NCBI GenBank assembly: GCA_900768505.1
Contig: CAAGED010000023.1
Span: 1-64,000 of the forward strand
Length of the DNA: 64,000 nt
Source of the DNA: Lentisphaeria bacterium
GTDB lineage: Bacteria; Verrucomicrobiota; Lentisphaeria; Victivallales; Victivallaceae
Direction: 5' to 3'
Shown piece after piece: positions 45,576 through 52,641 of this stretch. The notes under the pieces were generated by a model. The model was not told where the DNA came from, made no database searches, and saw only the letters and a program-made list of their open reading frames with translations. The position numbers were made by a program, and so were the translations under genes. Positions within the stretch are counted from its first letter, which is position 1. Every line of letters begins with the position of its first letter.

Positions 45576-45980
45576 ATGGAAAGAAACAAATTTTTCTTTT
45601 GGGCCGGTATCGGACTGTCCGTTGCCGGTATTGGCGGCCTCGGTTTGGCATTGAACGCCGATGAAAGCGTCTCCAGTCAGCCGGACCAACCGGCGCAATA
45701 TGTTATGATGGCGGGGAAACTGGATGTCACCAGCGAATTTAATGGCGAACCTTATACCATGAATACTATGGTGCTGCTGAACACCCAAACCGGTAAAATG
45801 TGGATTCTGCAAACTCAGGTCAACCAAAATAACAACCCGGTAATAAACAACGCCAATCTTATTCCGGTAAATTTCAGCAGCGGCCCTACCGACCCCCAAA
45901 CATCGTTTAACTCCGGTGCGACCCAACCCGGAGTAATCGGCCCCGGGAACGGCATTGACGTTCAACAACTGAATCAGTAA
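45576..45980 (+). CDS. Small exported or membrane-anchored protein, unknown
   Basis: 134 aa. The N-terminus MERNKFFFWAGIGLSVAGIGGLGLAL is a single hydrophobic helix (signal or anchor), followed by a beta-like section (QYVMMAGKLDVTSEFNGEPYTMNTMVLLNTQTGKMWIL.. in pieces) and an Asn/Gln/Gly/Pro-rich tail. The middle, with an internal 'TMVLLNTQTGKMWIL', recalls small proteins that carry a 'T..G+.W.L' strand, but I recognise no family. AGGAG gives a good ribosome site. It has its own candidate promoter and a hairpin terminator, so it is probably monocistronic. Confidence 0.6.
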   Translation: MERNKFFFWAGIGLSVAGIGGLGLALNADESVSSQPDQPAQYVMMAGKLDVTSEFNGEPYTMNTMVLLNTQTGKMWILQTQVNQNNNPVINNANLIPVNFSSGPTDPQTSFNSGATQPGVIGPGNGIDVQQLNQ

Positions 45981-46005
45981 CAACAATTAGTAACTTAAAA
46001 AACAG

Positions 46006-46042
46006 GGGAGCGGGAAAAATGTCATGAAGATTTTTCGCTCCC
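46006..46042. terminator. Shared terminator between convergent genes
   Basis: GGGAGCG..GAAAAAT (46006-46020, two-base bulge) pairs with ATTTTTCGCTCCC (46030-46042). On the minus strand the stem is followed by CCTG and six T, so it suits the HPt gene; on the + strand it follows the small secreted protein gene but has only a weak T run. Confidence 0.65.
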
Positions 46043-46073
46043 ACGCACTTTTCCGAAGTTTTTCGAGTTATAA

Positions 46074-46388
46074 TTACGCCTTGTAAGCGGCGTGAAGCTG
46101 GAGAATTTCTTCGATTTTACCGGCGCACAAATCCCGATCAAAAGCCTTGGCCGCCGTATTAAGTTCCCGAGCCAGTTTTTCCACATCCACTGCGCCCATG
46201 TTGCCGCAAAATCCCATCAACGTATGAGTAACCAGACGAATATTGGCAAAATCCAGCCGCTGGTGTTCCGCCATCAGCTTCTCGCAACAATCATCAAATG
46301 AAACAAAAAAGTCATCCATATACTCTTTTACCTCCTCATCTGACAACTCAAATAAATCTTTCAAATACTCAATAACCTCGTGTTTCAT
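46074..46388 (-). CDS. HPt domain protein
   Basis: 104 aa histidine phosphotransfer protein. The phospho-accepting His is His55 in VTHTLMGFCGNMGA, matching the HxLkGxxxxxG HPt motif; the rest is helical. HPt proteins pass phosphate between receivers and kinases. AGGGGA precedes the ATG. It lies 53 bases downstream of the REC-PP2C-ATPase regulator gene, suggesting that the two form a phosphorelay pair; the broken hybrid kinase at 34-36 kb could be an upstream partner (inference). Confidence 0.85.
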   Translation of the reverse strand: MKHEVIEYLKDLFELSDEEVKEYMDDFFVSFDDCCEKLMAEHQRLDFANIRLVTHTLMGFCGNMGAVDVEKLARELNTAAKAFDRDLCAGKIEEILQLHAAYKA

Positions 46389-46441
46389 TTTTTTATATCC
46401 CCTGTTTGATTAGAAGTCAATCAATAAAATCTTCGAAAAAA

Positions 46442-48049
46442 TTAAAAAATACCCCCATCCACGGCATCAAACTCGTTTATAATAAAAATGGTCTCATTAA
46501 TCCCGGAATAAGAATTGTACGATATGCTTTTAGTTATCTGCTGTAAAATCTGCAACCCGCGCCCGGAGGTCGGGATATTACGCTCATCCCCATTCTTTGT
46601 CTCCTCAGGAATTTTCACCTGCTGCTCCGCCAGCTGGAGATTCCAAGGCTCGCCGCAATCCAAAATCCGTATTTTGTAGGTTGCGTCAAAACGCTCAATA
46701 CTCAGATAAATCGGCAGATCACTTCCAATGCCCCTGGCTCCGTGAATAATAATATTATTTAAGAATTCATGCAGACACAATTCAATTTTAATTTGAAATC
46801 TCATATCCCCGGTAATGCCGGAGAATTTTTTTGCGATTTCATCCACATAACGCATCTGCTGCGGTATAACCGCATCAATGAAATTACTCCGTTTTATGCG
46901 TTTCTGAAACGCCACAACCGTAACATCGTCATTCGCCTTGGAGTAGCCAATCTGTTTAAGTGCATCATAAAGCTGGTACGGCAAAATCGCCGCATCTGCC
47001 CCGGAGGCAATATCTAACATAAGTTGTTCCAAATCTCCGGCAGAGATACTCTGTTTGTTATTATCCTCCAAATCCAGCACTCCGTCGGTCATCCCGACAA
47101 AGATCGTATCGTCGGTAAATTCATATTCCAAATTATCTTCAGGATTATATTTTGAATCCTCAAACCACCCCAGTGGCGGCGCTTCTGATTTGCACACCAA
47201 CTGCTCCACTCCACGCTCCGGCACGTAAGCAGTCAGCGGCAGGTGTCCGGCGTTGTGCAAAATCATTTTATTGTTGACAAAATCAATGATTGCCACTGCA
47301 GCGGTCAAGTAGACATTATTTTTTATTTTTTGGCAGACAAACTTATTTAAATCACTTAAAATCTTATCCACCGTCAGGTTCAGGCTGCCCGGCAGCATTT
47401 TCAAGTAGGTTTGAATTGTGCTCATGTAAAGTGCCGCCGAAATTCCATGTCCGGAAATATCCCCGATAAAAAACAAAATTCGCCCATCGCTTAATTTGGC
47501 AAATTCAAAAATATCCCCGCTGGTCAGCAGCGCCGGTTCATAAAGCGAGCCAGCATATATTTCATCACTCAGCACGCACCAGTGCGGCAGCATCAACTTC
47601 TGCAGATCGCTGGCCAAATGCAGCTCTTCCTCCAACTTCAAACTACGCATTTGATCCAATTTGCGCATTCGGTTGGCCTGAGTAATCTCCATTATCTTCT
47701 TCAATAAAATTTCTTTATCCGTCACCTTGCTTAAATAAAAAGTGTATGGATCCCAGGCAATCGACTTGAGCATTGTCATATTGGAGTCATCGATCATGGA
47801 GGTGAAGAATATTATCGGACGCTCTTTATCGATTTCGCGAATTAATTTGCGCAATTCAAATCCGGAAATTCCCGGCATCAACACGTCCAGCAACAAAACA
47901 TCAAAAAAGTTTTCTTTAAATGCCTGCAAGGCATCCAAGGCGTTGGTTTTAGTGGTCAAGTCAATATCCTTGCCACGCAGGCAACCACGAATTACCGCCA
48001 AATTAGCCACCGCATCATCCACGGCCAGTACTCTGATTTTATCCGGCAT
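46442..48049 (-). CDS. Receiver-PP2C phosphatase-ATPase regulator
   Basis: 535 aa with three domains. Receiver (residues ~5-120): acidic pair Asp11-Asp12 and phospho-Asp55 in LLLDVLMPG. SpoIIE/RsbU-type PP2C phosphatase (residues ~140-385): LASDLQKLMLP, SGDIFEFAKLSDGRILFFIGDISGHG in pieces, VGMTDGVLD and NDDVTVVAF. C-terminal GHKL ATPase like RsbW anti-sigma kinases (residues ~400-530): N box LHEFLNNIIIHGARG, DCGEP and SGRGLQILQQI. This suggests a partner-switching switch under receiver control, with phosphatase and kinase in one chain. The start has AAGGA. Neighbours are an HPt gene downstream and a sugar ABC operon upstream. Confidence 0.9.
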   Translation of the reverse strand: MPDKIRVLAVDDAVANLAVIRGCLRGKDIDLTTKTNALDALQAFKENFFDVLLLDVLMPGISGFELRKLIREIDKERPIIFFTSMIDDSNMTMLKSIAWDPYTFYLSKVTDKEILLKKIMEITQANRMRKLDQMRSLKLEEELHLASDLQKLMLPHWCVLSDEIYAGSLYEPALLTSGDIFEFAKLSDGRILFFIGDISGHGISAALYMSTIQTYLKMLPGSLNLTVDKILSDLNKFVCQKIKNNVYLTAAVAIIDFVNNKMILHNAGHLPLTAYVPERGVEQLVCKSEAPPLGWFEDSKYNPEDNLEYEFTDDTIFVGMTDGVLDLEDNNKQSISAGDLEQLMLDIASGADAAILPYQLYDALKQIGYSKANDDVTVVAFQKRIKRSNFIDAVIPQQMRYVDEIAKKFSGITGDMRFQIKIELCLHEFLNNIIIHGARGIGSDLPIYLSIERFDATYKIRILDCGEPWNLQLAEQQVKIPEETKNGDERNIPTSGRGLQILQQITKSISYNSYSGINETIFIINEFDAVDGGIF

Positions 48050-48415
48050 TTTACAACCATTCCTTTATCGTCACTTTATCACTCGCACCCAATGCAAAGC
48101 CGGAAACAGCTCATCATGAAAAAACATTTTGATATTGTCTACCAAAATTTGATAAAAATAAAAATACAGACAAAGATTTCTTTTGGACAGCTCTATTAAG
48201 CGGCTTGCACAAAAAAATAATGGATTGTGTTTCGAAGCCAAAATTTTGCACATTTCTGGCTACCAAAGGTAACCAGCTGTGCGCAAGGCTACGGATGCAG
48301 ACGCAAGGCATATTTTTTTAGTTAAACTTCCCTATTAATAGAAATACCTCTTATATATAGTATCAATATTTCCCGATATTTCAAATCACAAATCAAAATT
48401 TAACCTAATTTAAAC
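48050..48415. other. Gene-free region upstream of the PP2C regulator
   Basis: About 370 bases with no gene I can support. It holds a hairpin element (48248-48282, listed separately), and a stretch GGATGC..GGCATATTTTTTTA (48294-48317) that looks terminator-like on the + strand although no + gene precedes it. Promoters of the regulator gene (minus strand) are expected near 48060-48150. Confidence 0.45.
48248..48282. repeat. Stable intergenic hairpin element
   Basis: GCACA (48248-48252) pairs with TGTGC (48278-48282), and within it CTGG-C-TACC (48256-48264) pairs with GGTA-A-CCAG (48268-48276) around an AAA loop. The flanks (CGAAGCC on the left) resemble those of the 9138-9185 hairpin. It could be a repeat-family member or an RNA element. 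Confidence 0.4.
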
Positions 48416-48448
48416 AAAAAAAATCCGCCGTCCCCATGGACAACGGAT
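48416..48448 (-). terminator. Terminator of the sugar ABC operon
   Basis: On the minus strand ATCCGTTGTCC pairs with GGGACGGCGGAT (arms 48423-48434 and 48438-48448), followed by eight T. It lies 26 bases after the substrate-binding protein gene. Confidence 0.75.
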
Positions 48449-48473
48449 TATGTTCCGTATTACTCCCTGCCTG

Positions 48474-49448
48474 CTAATATGCCGAATCCGGATAATAATT
48501 ATCTGCCGCATTCTCAAAGGTTATTACTTCTGCCGGAACCACCAGCCGTTTATCCGCCGGCACCGCCTGGTTTTTAATCAGTTTCACCGCCTGCTCCGCC
48601 GCCACCAAAATCATCTGGGGAGGGTAGGTCACCGTCAGGCGAACCGCCGGATCTTTATCCATAATTTTTTTGATGATGTTCTTGCTGCCGCCGCCGCCGA
48701 CAAAAAGTTTTACGTCCTTGCGTCCAGACTCCTGATAAGCCTTGAGTGCGCCCAGCAAAACATCGTCGTCACCGGTCCAGACTGCATCAATTTTCGGATG
48801 TTTCTGGAGATAATTCTCCATTAACTTCAACCCCTTTTCCGTATCCCAGTAGGCGGATTGAGAATCTAAGATTTCAATTTCAGGATATTTTTGCATATAT
48901 TTTTTAAAGGCGTCCACCCGATCGCTATTTACAGCGCAGGGTACGCCTTCCATAATTACCAGTTTTCCCTCACCTTTCAACTCTTCAGCAATCGCCTTGG
49001 CCGCAGCTTCGCCGAAACCCGGATTGTCACCCACCACGCTCAAGTCCTGAACATCTTTTGTCAAGCCGCGATCCACCACAATCAATTTAATACCCTTGGA
49101 CTTGATTTTTTCGCAAACCGCCGTCAACGGTGCCGGCTCCTGGGGCAATACAACAATGGCATCCACATTCTGCACCAGCAAATTCTCCAGCCGATCCACC
49201 TGCTCCGCCGCATCCCTGGCGCTGGAAACCACCACCTTGACATCTTTATTATCCTGCTCAATCTTCTGCTGCGCCACATTGGCAAAGTAGACCACGCCCC
49301 CGGTCCAGCCGTGGTCAGCGGTGGGAATTGAAATACCAATTTTATAATTCTTTCTTCCGGAATCCGATTTGGCATCATCCCCGTCGCAACCCATGCAAAA
49401 GAGTAAAGTACTAAGCGCAATACCTGAAAAAATGTGTTTGAAATCCAT
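48474..49448 (-). CDS. Sugar ABC transporter substrate-binding lipoprotein
   Basis: 324 aa RbsB-type periplasmic binding protein. The signal peptide ends in a lipobox (LLFCMGC, Cys21). The two-lobed type I fold is shown by KIGISIPTADHGWTGGVVYFA, VVVSSARDAAEQVDRLENLL, AIVVLPQEPAPLTAVCEK, LIVVDRGL, VVGDNPGFGEAAAKAIAEEL, VIMEGVPCAVNSDRVDAF and AVWTGDDDVLLGALKAY. The HGWT and DRG segments suit a sugar ligand, but which sugar cannot be read. AGGAG is upstream. It is the last gene of the importer, three bases after the permease. Confidence 0.92.
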   Translation of the reverse strand: MDFKHIFSGIALSTLLFCMGCDGDDAKSDSGRKNYKIGISIPTADHGWTGGVVYFANVAQQKIEQDNKDVKVVVSSARDAAEQVDRLENLLVQNVDAIVVLPQEPAPLTAVCEKIKSKGIKLIVVDRGLTKDVQDLSVVGDNPGFGEAAAKAIAEELKGEGKLVIMEGVPCAVNSDRVDAFKKYMQKYPEIEILDSQSAYWDTEKGLKLMENYLQKHPKIDAVWTGDDDVLLGALKAYQESGRKDVKLFVGGGGSKNIIKKIMDKDPAVRLTVTYPPQMILVAAEQAVKLIKNQAVPADKRLVVPAEVITFENAADNYYPDSAY

Positions 49449-49451
49449 TTC

Positions 49452-50420
49452 TTATCTCCTGATTTTCTGAATTAAAACCGCACCAATAATCACACTGCCC
49501 TTGATCAAGCCCTGAAGATTACTTGAAATCCCCCACATGTCCAACACGTTGGAGACAATTCCCAATACAAATATTCCCGCCATCGTACCCCAAATCGATC
49601 CCCGGCCGCCGCTCATGGCCGTTCCACCGATAATCACCGCGGCAATGGCATCCAATTCGTAATTCAACCCGGAATTGCTGGAGCTGATCGACCCCAGGCG
49701 CGCCCCCAGCAAAAAAGCGCCAACTCCGGCTAACGCCCCGCCAATCAAGTATGTAAGAAAAATAATCCGCTTAATTTTCAATCCGGCGTAAAGAGCCACC
49801 CGTTCGCTGGATCCCACCGCCAAGATATGCCGCCCGAAACTCATTTTATTGAGCAGCAGCGACAATAATACCGCAAAAATCAGCATAATCCAAAATGGCA
49901 GCGGCAGGGCGAGAAACTCCACATTGCCCAGCTGATTGTAGAGATTGTTTTTGCTGGAAATCAATCCGGCGTCCGCCTTGTAAAGCGCCAATGAGCGGAA
50001 AATCGACATGGTGCCCAAAGTGACGATAAACGCCGGAATTTTGAATGCTCCGGAGAGCAATCCATTAATGACGCCGCCCAGTGCGCCGACTCCCAACGCC
50101 GCCGCCAATGCCACGGCAACGCCCCAAACCGGATCGGCAAACTGATTCAAAACTTCAATGGAAATTACTCCGCACAACGCCAAAAGCGACCCCACTGAGA
50201 GATCGATTCCGCCGCTAATGATAATCAGCGTCATACCCAGTGCCAAAATGCCGCTGTAAGAAACCTGACGCGTGATATTAATTAAATTTCCGCAACTGCG
50301 AAAATGTTCATTGCTGGCTGCACAAACAACGAACAACACTATTAAAGCCGCATAAGCCGCGCATGTTTCCTTGCTGGCGAAACGCCAAAGCCGACTTATT
50401 CTACTAATATTAATACTCAT
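49452..50420 (-). CDS. Sugar ABC transporter permease (RbsC-like)
   Basis: 322 aa polytopic membrane protein of the ribose/xylose/galactose permease family. Typical segments: GMTLIIISGGIDLSVGSLLALCG, VNGLLSGAFKIPAFIVTLGTM, GLKIKRIIFLTYLIGGALAGVGA and ELDAIAAVIIGGTAMSGGRG. The start ATG 50420 overlaps the ATPase stop (ATGA), and a longer in-frame start is rejected because it lies inside the ATPase gene. Confidence 0.92.
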   Translation of the reverse strand: MSINISRISRLWRFASKETCAAYAALIVLFVVCAASNEHFRSCGNLINITRQVSYSGILALGMTLIIISGGIDLSVGSLLALCGVISIEVLNQFADPVWGVAVALAAALGVGALGGVINGLLSGAFKIPAFIVTLGTMSIFRSLALYKADAGLISSKNNLYNQLGNVEFLALPLPFWIMLIFAVLLSLLLNKMSFGRHILAVGSSERVALYAGLKIKRIIFLTYLIGGALAGVGAFLLGARLGSISSSNSGLNYELDAIAAVIIGGTAMSGGRGSIWGTMAGIFVLGIVSNVLDMWGISSNLQGLIKGSVIIGAVLIQKIRR

Positions 50421-51895
50421 GCCACCCCCGCCGCCAAACATATTATATTTTTTTCCGAAACATTTTCATCTGTCAATTCTCCGGCTATTTCCCCATTACG
50501 CATCACCAAAACCCGCCGGCAATTGCCCATAATCTCTTCAATATCCGAGGATATGATTATGCAGGCGACCCCTTGGGCGGCGATATTGTGAATAAAGTGA
50601 TAAATTTCTCCCCGCGCCCCCACATCGACACCCCGGGTGGGTTCATCGAATATAAAAAGTTCGGGGTCGCAGTTCATTCCCCGGGCAATGGCCACCTTCT
50701 GCTGATTGCCGCCGCTGAGCCGCCGCACCGTCTGAAAAACATCCAGACAACGAATACGGAACAATTCAATAAATTTTTGGGTATCCATCAACGCCAGTTG
50801 CTTTTGCACCCATCCGGCACGACAATATTTTTGCCAGGCAGGCAATGTACTGTTCTCTACCAAATCCGAATCCAGCAGCAGACCGCTTAACTGCCGATCT
50901 TCCGAGAGGTAAACCAAGCCGCGAGCCAGTGCCTGACTATAATGGTTAATCTTTAAGATTTCTCCGTTAAAAATCAGTTTTCCGCCGCTGTGACGCCGCA
51001 AGCCGCAAATGGTCTCTGCCAATTCACTGCGTCCAGCCCCCGCCAATCCGGCCACTCCAATCACCTCGCCCCGCCGTAAATTAAAGGAGCAATTCTTCAC
51101 CCTTCCCGAGCAATCACTAAGATTTTCGACCTGAAGCAACCAGGGGGCGTCGGAATCAGGCATAATTTTTGGGGGATAAATTTGTGAAAGCTCCCTCCCC
51201 ACCATACTCTCGGCAATCGTCCTGGCGGAAATTGTTTTGGGATCAGCCTGAAAAACCAATTCGCCATCCCGAAGTACCACCACTTGGTCGCAGATGGTGC
51301 GAATCTCCTCCAGCTTGTGAGTAATAAAAATTATTGAGCGCCCCTCTGAGGCGATTTCACGCATATTTTTAAAGAGCAGTTGACACTCAGAATTATTGAG
51401 AATAGTGCTTGGCTCGTCCATAATAATCAATTTTGCGTCGCTGAGAAATGCCTTGGCCAACTCAACCAACTGCCGCTGCGCCAAACTAAGTTGCCCGACC
51501 AGTACCCCCGGATCAACCTGACACTCCAAACGTCCCAGCAACTCCCGGCTGCGGGCATTCATGCCGGCATGATCCAAAAACAAACCGCAGGTCAACTCAC
51601 GGCCCAGAAAAATATTTTCCGCTACGGTCAAATTGGGTATCAAATTGAACTCCTGAGGCACCACATAAACTTTCCCGGCATGCTCATGCCCGTCAACAAT
51701 CCGGCCATTCACCTTTATAATTCCGTGGTCATGGGGAATTTTATTGCTAATACAGCGGGCAAGGGTGGATTTTCCGGCGCCGTTTTCTCCGGCCAGACCA
51801 AAAATCCTACCCGCCGGAATACTCAGTTCAATATTCCGCAAAATTGGCACACCGTCAAATGATTTGCTTAAATCACTGATTTCGAGAACATTCAC
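50417..51895 (-). CDS. Sugar ABC transporter ATP-binding protein (RbsA-like)
   Basis: 492 aa with two ABC domains. First: Walker A GLAGENGAGKSTLA, signature LSLAQRQLVELAKA, Walker B LIIMDEPSTIL. Second: the P-loop is degenerate (GVAGLAGAGRSELAETICGL), signature LSGGNQQKVAIARG, Walker B LFIFDEPTRGVDVGA. This two-domain, half-degenerate form is typical of RbsA/MglA/XylG. The start is GTG 51895 with AGGTGG six bases upstream; the frame extends upstream without a ribosome site. It overlaps the permease by four bases and lies 150 bases after the coiled-coil protein gene. Confidence 0.93.
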   Translation of the reverse strand: MNVLEISDLSKSFDGVPILRNIELSIPAGRIFGLAGENGAGKSTLARCISNKIPHDHGIIKVNGRIVDGHEHAGKVYVVPQEFNLIPNLTVAENIFLGRELTCGLFLDHAGMNARSRELLGRLECQVDPGVLVGQLSLAQRQLVELAKAFLSDAKLIIMDEPSTILNNSECQLLFKNMREIASEGRSIIFITHKLEEIRTICDQVVVLRDGELVFQADPKTISARTIAESMVGRELSQIYPPKIMPDSDAPWLLQVENLSDCSGRVKNCSFNLRRGEVIGVAGLAGAGRSELAETICGLRRHSGGKLIFNGEILKINHYSQALARGLVYLSEDRQLSGLLLDSDLVENSTLPAWQKYCRAGWVQKQLALMDTQKFIELFRIRCLDVFQTVRRLSGGNQQKVAIARGMNCDPELFIFDEPTRGVDVGARGEIYHFIHNIAAQGVACIIISSDIEEIMGNCRRVLVMRNGEIAGELTDENVSEKNIICLAAGVA

Positions 51896-52045
51896 TCCGC
51901 ACCACCTGCATTTAATTTTGTGACCAAGCCATATAAATAAATACGCATAAATATAATGCGACAAACAACTTTTTTCAAGTTTTCAGCGCTGAAAAATCCA
52001 GTTTTGCCGCAATCTTTTTCAGTGTATTGTTTTGCCATTCAGCGT

Positions 52046-52576
52046 TTATTTCACGCTTTGAATGACAGTGGAATATTTCGCCAGAAAACTCTTAACCGTC
52101 AAATCGTCGCTTTGCTGCGCCAACTTAATCAAATTCTGCAACCTTGCCTGCTGCGCCTGCTGCCAGGCGGCAAACTCCTTGGCCAGAGCAGGTTTCTTGT
52201 ATTCAATACGCCGCATCCGATCAAGTTTTTTGTTCAGAAAATCCAATTCGGCCTGGATAACCGTGGAAAGTTCCGGGCGAATCTCTTTCTGCTCCTGAAG
52301 TCGTTTTTCGGTTTCGGAGATTTTATTGAGCAACTCTTTGCCTTTGGCGCTTTTAGCCAAAACTTCATCGCACTTTTTATTGAGTGCATTTTGCGCCGCA
52401 TTATCCGCCTGGCGGAATTTATTGATTTCATTCTGAGCTAAGGTCAGACGATTTTCCGCCAATTCCGCCGCCAGCCACATTTTTGCATCACTTAAAATCG
52501 CCTTGGATTCCGCCGCAGCAGCGGCAGTACTTGACAAGAAAACTACCACAAAAAACACCACAAAATTTTTAAACAT
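52046..52576 (-). CDS. Secreted coiled-coil protein, unknown
   Basis: 176 aa. A signal peptide (MFKNFVVFFVVVFLSSTAAAAA) is followed by an almost wholly alpha-helical, Lys/Glu/Gln/Ala-rich chain likely to form a coiled coil (LAENRLTLAQNEINKFRQAD, LLNKISETEKRLQEQKE, KKLDRMRRIEYK). No family recognised. ATG 52576 has GGGGG just upstream; an earlier in-frame start lies inside the preceding gene. It sits between the DUF4838 gene and the ABC importer and may be an envelope accessory to glycan uptake (inference from position). Confidence 0.65.
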   Translation of the reverse strand: MFKNFVVFFVVVFLSSTAAAAAESKAILSDAKMWLAAELAENRLTLAQNEINKFRQADNAAQNALNKKCDEVLAKSAKGKELLNKISETEKRLQEQKEIRPELSTVIQAELDFLNKKLDRMRRIEYKKPALAKEFAAWQQAQQARLQNLIKLAQQSDDLTVKSFLAKYSTVIQSVK

Positions 52577-52641
52577 TTTTCCCCCGCTTCCCCGGCAAAA
52601 TATTTTCAGATGAAAATATTTTGCCGGATAATAACATTTTT

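Noticed and set aside
48114..48311. 65-codon minus-strand frame upstream of the PP2C regulator
   Set aside because: It has no ribosome site and runs through a hairpin; it is more likely non-coding.
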